This document shows, piece after piece, positions 51,245 to 60,023 of a stretch of DNA of 64,000 bases. Numbering within the stretch: position 1 is the first letter of the stretch; each line of letters begins with the position of its first letter. The stretch lies in assembly GCF_001544695.2 (NCBI RefSeq), contig NZ_FCOM02000001.1, forward strand, positions 248,001-312,000, given 5' to 3'. The notes under the pieces are model-generated. The model was not told where the DNA came from, did no database searches, and saw only the letters and a list, made by a program, of their open reading frames with translations. Source of the DNA: Caballeronia arvi. Its GTDB lineage: Bacteria > Pseudomonadota > Gammaproteobacteria > Burkholderiales > Burkholderiaceae. A program made the position numbers and the translations under genes.

Positions 51245-52051
51245 TCAGCGATGATCCGGATGCAGCAACAGCCGCGGCACTCCCGCGCGGTCGACATACA
51301 CCACGGCGTTTTGCGCGAACGCGGTCATGAGCACATCGGCGGTGTCGGGCGTTGCGCCGAGCACGAAAAGGCTCGCTTCGGCAATCCAGACATTCATCGG
51401 ATCGACGCCTGCGCCCGGCAATGCGCGCAGTCCCAACGCCCCGACATATTCGACCAGACTACGCAGTCGCCGCGCGTTCTCGTCAGGTGCGAGCACCTCG
51501 CCGAACGGATTGAACGCCGTGACGAACACCGCGCTCGCCACTTCGCGGTGCGCGAGCAAGGACACGACCGCCGCATTCGCGACGCCGACTTTCATGTCGA
51601 TGTCCGGCCGTCCATCGACGCCATCGATCCGATAGATCGCCGCGCGATACGCATCGAGCGTCGCGGCGGTCAAGTCGTGTCGGTGCCGAAGCACGATCGG
51701 CTGGCCGTGCGGCGTACTGCGCGCGGCCTCGTCCCACTCGACGCGCCGGTGCGCGAGCATAGCCTCGCTCACGCAGCCCTTCTCCGCGCTGAGGCGCTCC
51801 AGCGCGCTCAGCCAGTGCGCGTAGTAGGTATCGCCGTGATCGGGGTCGCCGGATGCCTGCGCGTCGGCGATCGCGATGCTCAGCGCGTGCGCCCATTCCT
51901 TCCACGTGAAGACGCCGCGCTCGTGCAACGCGAGCGTCATCGCGAATACCTGCGCTTCCCAGGGCGCGCGAAACACGGGGCCGTCGTCGTCAAAAGGCAG
52001 TTCGGGCAGCGCGGCGCGCAGTGCATGCAGCTTCGGTTCGTCGGAAGTCAT
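51245..52051 (-). CDS. Nitrile hydratase accessory protein fused to DUF3293
   Basis: This 268-residue protein has two parts. Residues 1-125 match the nitrile hydratase activator/accessory family, a beta-subunit-like cobalt-delivery protein: ELPFDDDGPVFRAPWEAQVF, HERGVFTWKEWAHALS, then TPHGQPIVL at its normal C-terminus. From about 135 it continues as DUF3293: DAYRAAIYRIDGV, VTAFNPFGEVLAPDENARR, DPMNVWIAEASLFVLG and NAVVYVDRAGVPRLLL. The ATG at 52051 is one base from the beta-subunit stop; upstream in-frame codons lie inside that gene. The fusion shows no frameshift, so it is probably real. Confidence 0.85.
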   Translation of the reverse strand: MTSDEPKLHALRAALPELPFDDDGPVFRAPWEAQVFAMTLALHERGVFTWKEWAHALSIAIADAQASGDPDHGDTYYAHWLSALERLSAEKGCVSEAMLAHRRVEWDEAARSTPHGQPIVLRHRHDLTAATLDAYRAAIYRIDGVDGRPDIDMKVGVANAAVVSLLAHREVASAVFVTAFNPFGEVLAPDENARRLRSLVEYVGALGLRALPGAGVDPMNVWIAEASLFVLGATPDTADVLMTAFAQNAVVYVDRAGVPRLLLHPDHR

Positions 52052-52052
52052 G

Positions 52053-52727
52053 TCACGCGCGCGCAGCATCGAGATAAGGCTCCCAGCAATCAACGCACAC
52101 TGAAGACGCCGTCGTGTCCGGCCCCCACAGTTCGGTCGCATCGAAACGCACGGTGTAGAGCCAGTGCGGATGCTCGCCGTGGCCGAGCGCGTTCTCATCG
52201 GGATAAACATGCGTGCCGCGCACCGCGACGATACGCCCGCGCTTGCCCCGGCAATAGCGCGGCAAACGCGTATGCGTCGGCGGATTCATCAGCTTCGTGC
52301 GGACTTCATCGCCGATGACAAAGCGCGCGGGCGATGTCGTCGGACGATCGACCGGCGCGCCGCGCAAAAGCGCCGCGCTCACGTCGGCCGCCTTCATCAC
52401 GCGCACGTTCGGCTTCGCGGCCAACTGCGCGTGGCCGCTCGCGATTTCATCGGCATTTGCGAGCCCTTTCGCGATGAGCAGTTTCTTCAGGCCCGCGAAC
52501 CAGATTTCGTAATAGCTGCTGACGAGATATTGCGCGGGCGGCAGACTTTCGCGCGCCGCCCGCGACGTGTCGATGTTCCATTGGCCCGTCGCGCCCATCG
52601 CGAGCGTGAGGGCCAGCACGCGCCGCTCCCAGTCCGCGTGAAACGGCGATGCGCCCGGCGCGTCGCACGCATCGATCTCGACTGGACCGAACGCCTGCAT
52701 GCCGCCCATGTCGTGCGCCGCATTCAT
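52053..52727 (-). CDS. nthB: Nitrile hydratase subunit beta
   Basis: This is the 224-residue beta chain of nitrile hydratase, which converts nitriles to amides in the cytoplasm together with the alpha chain. It begins with the typical [18 protein letters not shown], has a conserved [17 protein letters not shown] helix region and [14 protein letters not shown], and ends with the SH3-like domain [20 protein letters not shown], then YCRGKRGRI and [10 protein letters not shown]. It overlaps the alpha gene by 4 bp and is followed at once by the accessory gene. Confidence 0.95.
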   Translation of the reverse strand: MNAAHDMGGMQAFGPVEIDACDAPGASPFHADWERRVLALTLAMGATGQWNIDTSRAARESLPPAQYLVSSYYEIWFAGLKKLLIAKGLANADEIASGHAQLAAKPNVRVMKAADVSAALLRGAPVDRPTTSPARFVIGDEVRTKLMNPPTHTRLPRYCRGKRGRIVAVRGTHVYPDENALGHGEHPHWLYTVRFDATELWGPDTTASSVCVDCWEPYLDAARA

Positions 52728-53383
52728 GCCGATGCTCCCGCCGTCTGCGATGGCGCGAGCGCGAGGCCCGTGCCGATCATCGAATCGCGCGTGACGAGAT
52801 TCGCGAGCGCGTCTTCGTCGAGATGATCGGTATCAGCGGGACGCATCGGTATGACGAGATAGCGCACTTCGGCGGTCGAATCCCACACGCGCAGCTCGAC
52901 GTGTTCCGGCAACTCAATGCCGAAATCCTTCAGCACGCCGCGCGGATCGATGACCGCGCGCGAGCGATACGGCGCCGACTTGTACCAGACGGGCGGCAGG
53001 CCGAGCACCGACCACGGATAGCACGAGCACAGCGTGCAGACGACCATGTTATGCACGTCCTCTGTGTTTTCCAGCGCGACCATGTGCTCACCTTGCCGTC
53101 CGGTGAAGCCGAGCGATGCGATGGCGGCGGTGGCGTCGTCGAACAGCCACGCGCGATACGCGGGATCGCGCCACGCCTTCGCGACCACGCGCGCGCCGTT
53201 GCGCGGCCCGACCTTGTGCTCGTAAGTTTCGATGAAAACGTCGAGCGCCTGGGGATCGATATAACCCTTCTCGACCAGCAGCGACTCGAGCGCGCGCACG
53301 CGCAGATCCATCTCCGGCAGTGCACTGCCGGCGTGATCGTGGGTGTGATCGTGTTCGTGGTGATGCGGATGTTCGTGGCTCAT
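52724..53383 (-). CDS. nthA: Nitrile hydratase subunit alpha, cobalt type
   Basis: This is the catalytic metal-binding subunit of about 219 residues. The metal site VCTLCSC (about 113-119) has Thr after the first Cys, the signature of Co(III) enzymes, whereas iron enzymes have Ser. Family blocks are [20 protein letters not shown] and [15 protein letters not shown]. The start is set at the ATG at 53383, giving an unusual His-rich N-terminus ([17 protein letters not shown]); the frame is open to 53413. The operon order is alpha, beta, accessory. No amidase or cobalt transporter gene is adjacent. Confidence 0.95.
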   Translation of the reverse strand: MSHEHPHHHEHDHTHDHAGSALPEMDLRVRALESLLVEKGYIDPQALDVFIETYEHKVGPRNGARVVAKAWRDPAYRAWLFDDATAAIASLGFTGRQGEHMVALENTEDVHNMVVCTLCSCYPWSVLGLPPVWYKSAPYRSRAVIDPRGVLKDFGIELPEHVELRVWDSTAEVRYLVIPMRPADTDHLDEDALANLVTRDSMIGTGLALAPSQTAGASA

Positions 53384-53507
53384 GAGCAGGCTCGCGAGTG
53401 GCACAGACGTCACACGTTACCGGAGCGGGCCCGAGCGTGCAAACACCGGTCATGCGTGCCTCCCCGCCGCCTATACTGGGATCAGCGTCTCATGCGAGGA
53501 GGAAGCC

Positions 53508-53702
53508 ATGACGCGCAAGTACATAGATTGCCGCGAATGCCCGAGCGATGTGAATTGCAGCGTCGTTCTTTCCGCCGACACCGAAGACGAGCTGATGGAA
53601 GCGGCCGTGCAGCACGCGATGAGCGTGCATCGGCACACCGACTCGCCCGAGTTGCGCGCGCAACTGAAGACGATGTTCCACGACGGCGCGCCGCCTGCCT
53701 GA
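53508..53702 (+). CDS. DUF1059 small protein
   Basis: This 64-residue cytoplasmic protein has the DUF1059 pattern: Cys residues in YIDCRECPSDVNCSVVLSAD, then DELMEAAVQHAMSVH. An excellent ribosome binding site (GAGGAGGAAG) precedes ATG 53508. It diverges from the nitrile hydratase operon and converges on the GNAT gene. The function of the family is unknown; the cysteines could bind a metal. Confidence 0.85.
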   Translation: MTRKYIDCRECPSDVNCSVVLSADTEDELMEAAVQHAMSVHRHTDSPELRAQLKTMFHDGAPPA

Positions 53703-53719
53703 CTGCGGCCTTCGAGACG

Positions 53720-54613
53720 TCAGCCGAGCTCGAAACTCGTCACGCCGAAAACCTGCGCAAGCGGCACGTCGGGCGCCGCTCGCGTGTACATGCGCGCCGT
53801 TTCGAAGACGCTCTGCATGTCATGTTCGACGGCCAGCGCGACCGCCGCGGGATTGCTTTCCGGCACGTCGAGGAACACCGCATCGCCCGGCACGCCCGCG
53901 ACCAGCGCACGATACAGCGCGCGCGCCGTCGGCAGATCGTCGGCGAAAAGCGGACCGATCTTGTGGCCTGTCCCGCAGCGGCGGATCACGGCAAGGCCGC
54001 GCACGCTGTCGCCGTCGAGCGCGATGCACGCCTGTGCGTGCTCCTGCGGCTGCGCCAGCCACGCGCGCAGAAACGCGACGCGCTCGCACGCGAACATGCG
54101 CGTGTCGTAGTCGAGCAGCCGTTCGAAGGGAACGCTTAGCGCATCGGCGACGGTCACGCCATCGACGGGCTCGTCATCCGCCGACGCGACGCCTTCGTAA
54201 CGCACGTTGCGATACGCCAGCACGAAACCCGATTTCCGATAGTTCGGCTGCTGCGCGAGCACGCCATCGAGCCCGATATTGCGCGCGCCGAGATAGGTCA
54301 TGCCCTCGTTCCACAGGCGCATGCCAAAGCCCTTGCCGCGCCATTCCGGGCTGACGATATAGAGACCGATGAAGCCGAACGCATCGCCGTATGCGACCGC
54401 CGAGATGCAGCCGATCGGCGCGCCGTCCCATGTGCCGACGAAAAAGCCATGCGGATCGGCGGCGAAGAACGAGCGGGCATCGTCGAGGCCGGGGTTCCAG
54501 CCTTCGGTCGCGGCCCAGCCGAGGGCGACGTCGGCATCGCCCGACGTCATGCGGCGCACGGCAAAGCGCAGGTCGTCGGGTGTGGCGCGAGCGGGACAAG
54601 GAACGGACGACAT
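53720..54613 (-). CDS. GNAT-family N-acetyltransferase with C-terminal second domain
   Basis: This is a 297-residue protein. Residues 15-150 are a GNAT domain with the acetyl-CoA-binding motif PEWRGKGFGMRLWNEGM. The C-terminal half (about 165-290, starting near LSVPFERLLDYDTRMFACER) matches the second acetyltransferase-like domain of YitH-type proteins (Acetyltransf_18). The acetyl acceptor is unknown. The gene is on the minus strand with about 140 bp of non-coding sequence upstream. Confidence 0.87.
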   Translation of the reverse strand: MSSVPCPARATPDDLRFAVRRMTSGDADVALGWAATEGWNPGLDDARSFFAADPHGFFVGTWDGAPIGCISAVAYGDAFGFIGLYIVSPEWRGKGFGMRLWNEGMTYLGARNIGLDGVLAQQPNYRKSGFVLAYRNVRYEGVASADDEPVDGVTVADALSVPFERLLDYDTRMFACERVAFLRAWLAQPQEHAQACIALDGDSVRGLAVIRRCGTGHKIGPLFADDLPTARALYRALVAGVPGDAVFLDVPESNPAAVALAVEHDMQSVFETARMYTRAAPDVPLAQVFGVTSFELG

Positions 54614-54752
54614 GTCGGGCGCCTCGGTCGAAACGAAGGTGCGTTCAGTGTCGCGCGTTTTCAGTGCAGGGGAAAGATGCAGCGAGGATTGGGAACAACG
54701 GAAAGAATGCGGAACGGCAGGAGAATATCGAGGCGAGCGCGTGCCGCCCCGA

Positions 54753-54992
54753 TCAGGAATAACCCTGTCGCCGCTCGCTGCGGCTGAAGCTTTGACGCGA
54801 GCGCCAGTCTTCCGAGCGCAGGACGTGCTCGCCGTCCTCGCGCGCTTCTTCCTCGGAATCGAAGCCTTCGTCGCTATACGCGACGACCTTCATCCCGCCT
54901 CCTGCCTGGCGTTCGACGGTGATGCCCCAATGCCACCCGCCTTCCTGCTGGAAGACATGCAGCGTCGGTTTCGACGATGTGCTCAGTTCCAT
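54753..54992 (-). CDS. Small hypothetical protein, 79 residues
   Basis: I do not recognise a named family. The sequence (LHVFQQEGGWHWGITVERQ, GGMKVVAYSDEGFDSEEEAR) looks like a small beta-strand protein followed by an acidic helix and a basic Ser/Arg-rich tail. AGGAGCC lies before the start, and the codon pattern fits coding sequence. It is flanked by non-coding DNA on both sides. Confidence 0.6.
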   Translation of the reverse strand: MELSTSSKPTLHVFQQEGGWHWGITVERQAGGGMKVVAYSDEGFDSEEEAREDGEHVLRSEDWRSRQSFSRSERRQGYS

Positions 54993-55274
54993 ATTGCGGC
55001 TCCTTCGAGCGGACGCCCGTAACGCTTACCGGCCCCGCCCAATGAAACGCTCCTGCTTACCGGCGTTTGATTGTTCGTGTCGTGCTTCGAAGCGGACGTG
55101 CCGCTCCCCAGAAACAGCATACGCAATGCGATGCTGCGTTGCAACACGAGGTTTCCCTATACGTGGCGTCGATGGCACGTGGCTAACAAGAATTAACAAT
55201 AAAGTCGTGACCGTTACGTGCAACAAAGCGGGAGATGTCGGCAATGACGGTTATCCGTCATGTTGGTGCCCGCT

Positions 55275-55781
55275 TCATTCGCCGTCCCAGTAACCGAGCG
55301 AATCGCTGGCGCGGAAGACGGCGCGCAAGCCTTTGACACCCGGTTCATCGACGACGAGCACGGCCTGGCGGCCGGTATCGGGATACTCGACGACTTCGGG
55401 CGATTGCATCGTGCTGATCGCAAGATAGCGCAGCGTCTGCGTGCCCGTGTTGATGATCTGATGCGCCGTTCCGGCATCGCCCGGCGGACACGCGATGATA
55501 TCGCCCGCGCGGATCGCATGCGTCTGACTGCCGATGCGCACCTCGCCCTCGCCTTCGACGACGAAGAACATCTCTTCGTTCACGCGATGATGATGAAACG
55601 GAAACGCCCGCTTGCCCGGTTCGAGCACGATGAGGCTATAGCCGAGCTTCTTCGCGCCGACCATGCCGCCGATACGCGCGATGCGCGGCGCAAAGCGTTC
55701 GGCGGCGTCGCCCGTCGGTGCGAATTCGGGTGGCAGCGGTTGCGGTTGCAGCGTATCGAGATTGATGATCGGTGGTTTCAT
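55275..55781 (-). CDS. Cupin-domain protein in an overlapping operon
   Basis: This is a 168-residue cupin with motif 1 FPFHHHRVNEEMFFVVEGEG (three His and a Glu) and motif 2 AGDIIACPPGDAGTAHQIIN. All metal ligands are present. It starts within the stop of the alpha/beta hydrolase gene (ATGA overlap), so it is the third gene of the M14-hydrolase-cupin unit. It resembles cupins tentatively annotated as sugar-phosphate isomerase or dioxygenase-like proteins; the function is unknown. Confidence 0.85.
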   Translation of the reverse strand: MKPPIINLDTLQPQPLPPEFAPTGDAAERFAPRIARIGGMVGAKKLGYSLIVLEPGKRAFPFHHHRVNEEMFFVVEGEGEVRIGSQTHAIRAGDIIACPPGDAGTAHQIINTGTQTLRYLAISTMQSPEVVEYPDTGRQAVLVVDEPGVKGLRAVFRASDSLGYWDGE

Positions 55782-56596
55782 GTTCCGCTCAGATAGTGTT
55801 GAGTTGTCCGCGTGTCGCACGCGCCCGATTTTGTTCGATGTTCGTCCAGCCATGCGGCGATGGTTCGACACGTCCAGTCCGCATCGTCGTGCGGCAGATC
55901 GTGGCCGGCCCACGGATGCACCGCATGCGAAGCGCGCCATTGTTTCGCGACGCGCACCGAGCATGTCGGATCGACGAGCCGGTCCGCCGCCGACGCAAGT
56001 AGCAGCACCGGGCACGCCGGCGCATCGCGTGCCGCGCGAAAGCGCGCAGCCGCGGTAAGTTGCCGCAACGCGTTCGCCGCGCTCGCGCCATGCGTGCGCC
56101 GCAGTTGCGACCATTGCGCGATGTCCGCGTCGAACGTATTGCCACGATTGCACGTCAGACGATGAATCGACGCTTCGCATCGCTCGGGCCGCGACCAGTC
56201 CATCGCGATATGCACGAGCGTCGGCCAGGACGCGGGACGCAGGCGCTCGTGCAGGCGCGCGAACGGCCGTATGCTCGTGTTGATCAGCACGAGCCGTTCG
56301 ATCTCGCCGGGATGCCGTTGCGCCCATGCGGTCGCGACCATCGCGCCGAGCGACATCGCGATGACGCGGCACGGCAGGCGCGCGTTCGTCGCGGCGACGC
56401 GTGCGCGCACGAGATCCATCATCGCGAAGACGGAATGCGGCGTGGCTTGCGCATGTTCCGCGCCATTGCCCGGCAGATCGATGTACACCGCGCGCTCGCC
56501 CGCGCCGACGAGCCCGTGCGCGCCGAGCGCGGCCTCGAACGCGCCCCAGTGACGCGCTTCCCGCGTGAGCCCGCGCAACAGAATCCACTGGCTCAT
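55778..56596 (-). CDS. Alpha/beta-fold hydrolase
   Basis: This is a 272-residue hydrolase. WILLRGLTREARHWGAFEAA is the typical N-terminal strand and oxyanion region; the nucleophile Ser lies in the elbow IAMSLGAMVATAWA, an Asp is in ASAADRLVDP and the catalytic His is in WAGHDLPHDD. The start is the ATG at 56596, which overlaps the upstream peptidase stop by 4 bp; the frame is open 74 codons further but inside that gene. Both ends overlap neighbours, which points to translational coupling. The substrate could be an ester or lactone; this is not known. Confidence 0.87.
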   Translation of the reverse strand: MSQWILLRGLTREARHWGAFEAALGAHGLVGAGERAVYIDLPGNGAEHAQATPHSVFAMMDLVRARVAATNARLPCRVIAMSLGAMVATAWAQRHPGEIERLVLINTSIRPFARLHERLRPASWPTLVHIAMDWSRPERCEASIHRLTCNRGNTFDADIAQWSQLRRTHGASAANALRQLTAAARFRAARDAPACPVLLLASAADRLVDPTCSVRVAKQWRASHAVHPWAGHDLPHDDADWTCRTIAAWLDEHRTKSGACDTRTTQHYLSGT

Positions 56597-57630
56597 GACA
56601 CGCCCGTGCGCTGCCAGTGTTCGCGCGCGCGTCGCATGACTTCGTCGCGGAATTCGCCGCCCGGCAGCCAGCGGCGCGACGAGAACGCGGCGCGCGTGAG
56701 GAAATCGAAGAAGTTCGGATGACGCCGCAACACCCGCCGCGTGCGATGCGCCTTGATCGGATTGAAGATACCGAGCCGCGAAAACATTTGCATCGGATTC
56801 TTGCGGATCCAGCGCCACGAGCCGAGTTCGAGCGTCATCGGCAGAAAGATGTTGGGCGCGCGCGAGCGGTCATACGCGAAGTCCCATAAGTCGCCATGCA
56901 ACAGGTATTGATGACTTTGAGGCTCGAACGCGTAGCCGTGATGCGGATACGACTCTTCGAACATCGTCTTCAGCAAAAACATTTCTGGCAGATGCGCCAT
57001 TTGCCGCTCGGTGCGCGCGTAGGGAAACCAGATGCTGTCATCCCAGCCGAAACCCGAATGACAATCGAGCGCGAAGCTGAGCGGCCGCGACATCAACTGT
57101 TCTTCGACGAGCGACAGCAGCGCCGCGCTCTCCACTTCCATGCGGCCATCGGCGGCGCCGCGATACCACGGCAGCCACGGCCCGATACGCTGGCCGCCCG
57201 CGAGAAACGGCACGCGCCCTTCGGCGCTTTGCGGCGCATTGCGCATCAGATCGACGCCGTTCGGATTCGCGCGCGTGCGTGCGAACATGCCGCCGGGATT
57301 GACGATCGGCATGAAGATGAGCCGGATCGCGCGCAACTGGTGATGCAGCGTGTCGTCCCATTCGAGGCGGCGCAGCAGCGCGCGCATGTATTCGAGCACG
57401 AGTTGTGTGCCTATACATTCGAGACCATGAACGCCGCCGAAGAAACCGATGGCGGGTGCCTGCGGATCGTCCGAGCCGATCGATGCGCTCAGAAGCGGAA
57501 ACGTATGTTGCCGCACGCGCACTTCGCTGATCGTGCGCCACGTGAAACGCGCGCCGCCCGCGACGCGAATCGCTTTCAGTTCATCCATTTCCGGAAAACT
57601 GCTCGTGACGGCAACGCTCGACGTGCTCAT
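56593..57630 (-). CDS. M14-family zinc carboxypeptidase
   Basis: This is a 345-residue M14 metallopeptidase. The zinc ligands are His and Glu in GGVHGLECIG (near 66-69) and the later His in FALDCHSGFGWDD; the substrate-binding region RLIFMPIVNPGGM and a C-terminal Glu in FLPMTLELGSW are also present, so it looks catalytically complete. There is no signal peptide, so it is probably cytoplasmic. It is the first gene of a three-gene overlapping unit with a hydrolase and a cupin, which suggests sequential processing of an amide- or peptide-containing compound (inference). Confidence 0.85.
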   Translation of the reverse strand: MSTSSVAVTSSFPEMDELKAIRVAGGARFTWRTISEVRVRQHTFPLLSASIGSDDPQAPAIGFFGGVHGLECIGTQLVLEYMRALLRRLEWDDTLHHQLRAIRLIFMPIVNPGGMFARTRANPNGVDLMRNAPQSAEGRVPFLAGGQRIGPWLPWYRGAADGRMEVESAALLSLVEEQLMSRPLSFALDCHSGFGWDDSIWFPYARTERQMAHLPEMFLLKTMFEESYPHHGYAFEPQSHQYLLHGDLWDFAYDRSRAPNIFLPMTLELGSWRWIRKNPMQMFSRLGIFNPIKAHRTRRVLRRHPNFFDFLTRAAFSSRRWLPGGEFRDEVMRRAREHWQRTGVS

Positions 57631-57897
57631 GACTGCGCCTGTTTATCGTGTATTTCTTTTCGTTGTTTATTTTTCGTTGTTTACTTTTCGTTGTTATCTC
57701 AGGCCATTGGTTCTGCTGCACCGGAACGCCCCGCCCGAAACCATCGAGTATAGGCCGCATCGTCAGTACACATCATATTGAATGTCACGCACACGAAGCG
57801 GGAATGCGCTGTGCGATGCACAAGCAAACGTCCCCTGCTCTTTCGCGTTCTGTCACCTAGAATCAAATGACCGTGCTGCACGGTATGAGGTAATGTC
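57631..57897. promoter_or_regulatory. Divergent promoter region between M14 and DUF4148 genes
   Basis: No gene is seen. It contains three tandem copies of a 13-14-bp T-rich motif (TTTTCGTTGTTTA) at about 57657-57697, close to the start of the minus-strand M14 gene, and an AT-rich segment near 57755-57780. Confidence 0.5.
57657..57697 (+). repeat. Short T-rich tandem repeat
   Basis: The unit TTTTCGTTGTTTA occurs twice exactly and a third time with one base missing. It lies 27-67 bp upstream of the M14 peptidase start on the template for its leader. Confidence 0.75.
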
Positions 57898-58149
57898 ATG
57901 ACATCTCTCTCCCGCATCGTTCTCGGCGCGCTGGCTCTGTGCTGCGCGGCTTCCGCATTCGCACAAACGCAGACGCAGACGAGCGATCCGAACGCGCCGA
58001 AAACGCGCGCGCAGGTCCGGCAGGAATTCCTGCTGTGGCGCTCGGTCGGCTACGATCCCAACGACTGGCTCAACTATCCCGACAACGCGATGCGCGCGAG
58101 CCGCATCATCGCGCAACGTCAGGCGCAGGGAAACACCACGGTGCAATAA
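57898..58149 (+). CDS. DUF4148 secreted small protein
   Basis: This 83-residue protein has a signal peptide (MTSLSRIVLGALALCCAASA, cleaved after FA), a Gln/Thr-rich spacer and the DUF4148 motif (TRAQVRQEFLLWRSVGYDPN). Such proteins are abundant, species-rich and periplasmic in Burkholderiales, with unknown function. Its ATG lies just after GAGGTAATGTC. It converges on the acyl-CoA dehydrogenase gene. Confidence 0.87.
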   Translation: MTSLSRIVLGALALCCAASAFAQTQTQTSDPNAPKTRAQVRQEFLLWRSVGYDPNDWLNYPDNAMRASRIIAQRQAQGNTTVQ

Positions 58150-58160
58150 CGCGGCATTCG

Positions 58161-59342
58161 TCAGGCGGATTCCGCGCGCGGCTTCGGCCCGCGCAGGATG
58201 CGCCGTGCAATGCTCCAGCGATGCACTTCCGACGGACCGTCGTAGATCCGGAACGCGCGCATGTCCGCGAAAATCCGCGCGACGACGGTTTCATGCGTGA
58301 CGCCCTGACCGCCCAGCACCTGCACCGAGCGGTCGACGACGCGCCATAGCGCCTCCGACGACACCACCTTCGCGATGCTCGACTCGTGCTTGCCGAGCAC
58401 GCCCTGATCGAGCACCCACGCGCAGTGCCAGATGGCGAGACGCGTCACGTGCAGGTCCATTTCGTTGTCCGCGAGCATGAAGCCGACGCCTTCATGCTCG
58501 CCCAACGCCTTGCCGAACGCGTGACGCTGCCGCGCGTGAGCCGTCGCGACATCGTGGGCGCGTCGAGCGGCGCCGAGCCAGCGCATGCAGTGCGTGAGAC
58601 GCGCGGGCGATAGCCGCACCTGCGCATAGCGGAATCCTTCGCCCGGCTCGCCCAGAACATTCTCTTTCGGCACCCGCAAGCCTTCGAAGCGCACCACACC
58701 GTGGCCGCCCGGAAAGCATGTATCGAGCGAATCCATTGCGCGTTCGATCACGATGCCGGAGCTCGACATGTCCGCGAGAAACATCGTCGCGGGGCCGTCG
58801 GCGAACTTCGCCATGATGATCGCGACCGCCGCGCCTTCCGCGCCCGTGATGAACCATTTGCGGCCGTCGATGACGTATTCGTCGCCGTCCTGCACGGCGA
58901 TGGTTTGCAGCATCGCGGGATCGGCGCCCGCGCCCGGTGGCGGCTCGGTCATGCAGAAGCACGAGCGGATCGCGCCCGCCGCGAGCGGACGCAGCCAGCG
59001 TTCCTTCTGCTCTGGCGTGGCAATCGCTTCGAGCAGATGCATGTTTCCCTCGTCCGGTGCGGCGATATTCAGCGCGACCGGACCGAGCGGCGAATAACCC
59101 GCCTCCTCGAACAGAATGGCCTTCGCGACATGATTCAGACCGAGGCCGCCGGACGCCGGCGATACGTGGCTCGACAACAGCCCCGCCTTGCGGCCTTTCG
59201 CGATCAGTTCGGCGCGCAGCGCTTCATTCGGGCCGTGCGGCGTGCAACGCGGATCGCGTTCGAGCGGCACGATTTCATCGGCGATGAAAGCGCGCACGCG
59301 CGCCTGCAAATCGGTCAACTCCGGCGAGAGCGAAAAGTCCAT
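58161..59342 (-). CDS. Acyl-CoA dehydrogenase (ACAD10/11-like)
   Basis: This is a 393-residue flavoprotein that would oxidise an acyl-CoA at the alpha-beta bond. FAD/substrate motifs are IRSCFCMTEPPPGAGADP and KWFITGAEG; the C-terminal block is AFRIYDGPSEVHRWSIARRI. In that block Asp replaces the catalytic Glu of the classical YEG motif, as in ACAD10/11-type enzymes active on long or branched, hydroxylated or phosphorylated acyl-CoAs. AGGAGGATTGCCG precedes ATG 59342. No other beta-oxidation gene is adjacent. Confidence 0.9.
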   Translation of the reverse strand: MDFSLSPELTDLQARVRAFIADEIVPLERDPRCTPHGPNEALRAELIAKGRKAGLLSSHVSPASGGLGLNHVAKAILFEEAGYSPLGPVALNIAAPDEGNMHLLEAIATPEQKERWLRPLAAGAIRSCFCMTEPPPGAGADPAMLQTIAVQDGDEYVIDGRKWFITGAEGAAVAIIMAKFADGPATMFLADMSSSGIVIERAMDSLDTCFPGGHGVVRFEGLRVPKENVLGEPGEGFRYAQVRLSPARLTHCMRWLGAARRAHDVATAHARQRHAFGKALGEHEGVGFMLADNEMDLHVTRLAIWHCAWVLDQGVLGKHESSIAKVVSSEALWRVVDRSVQVLGGQGVTHETVVARIFADMRAFRIYDGPSEVHRWSIARRILRGPKPRAESA

Positions 59343-59390
59343 CGGCAATCCTCCTGGGAACGAACGGCAAGCTTAACCGTTCTCGCTCGC

Positions 59391-59771
59391 TTACTCGTCG
59401 TACTCGGTGTATTTACGCGCGTCGCCTTTCACTTTGTGCGCCGGGTACTTCGACCGGTTCAGCGCCATCTTTTCGATGAGCGCGCGATGCAGATCGACAT
59501 CGAGCGCATCGGCGAGCATCACGAGATACGCGAGCACGTCCGCCATCTCGTGACGGATCGCGCGCAGTTTGGCTTCGTCGAGCTCGGTTTTGTCGCCGCT
59601 GACGAGCCACGTGAACGGTTCGAGCAATTCGCTCGCCTCGACCGACAGCGCCGCCGCCAGATTCTTCGGCGAGTGAAACCGGCTCCAGTCACGCTCGCGA
59701 ACGAACTCGCGCAGCATGTCGCGCATCTGGACGAGCTCGCTGGCGCCTTCCTGCTGGTTCTGTTGCTCCAT
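59391..59771 (-). CDS. MazG-like nucleotide pyrophosphohydrolase (dCTPase/RS21-C6 type)
   Basis: This is an all-alpha NTP pyrophosphatase of about 126 residues that cleans up non-canonical nucleotides. The Mg-binding signature is visible as ALSVEASELLEPFTW and, one helix later, EMADVLAYLVMLADALD; the C-terminus has NRSKYPAHKVKGDARKY. The start is the ATG at 59771 with GAGGAAGCGC upstream; the frame is open to 59801. It is divergent from the NDH-2-like gene across 250 bp. Confidence 0.9.
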   Translation of the reverse strand: MEQQNQQEGASELVQMRDMLREFVRERDWSRFHSPKNLAAALSVEASELLEPFTWLVSGDKTELDEAKLRAIRHEMADVLAYLVMLADALDVDLHRALIEKMALNRSKYPAHKVKGDARKYTEYDE

Positions 59772-60023
59772 GCGCTTCCTCTGATGTTTCGTTGCGTGCA
59801 CCGCCTAGCTTAGCGCGATGATTGACGATGCACATCAACTACGCTTCGCTGTGTCTCAGTTGCACTGCTTTGCGCTCCTAACCCGCGAATTCGAGACAAA
59901 ATATGTGATGTCGGCCAAATCTCTTGCGCTCCATATCTACGACTCATAGAATCGCAGTTAATCGATGACGGCGCAGAACCGTCTGTCGAGCAAACCCAAC
60001 ATCGAATCCCAAGGAGCATCGAA

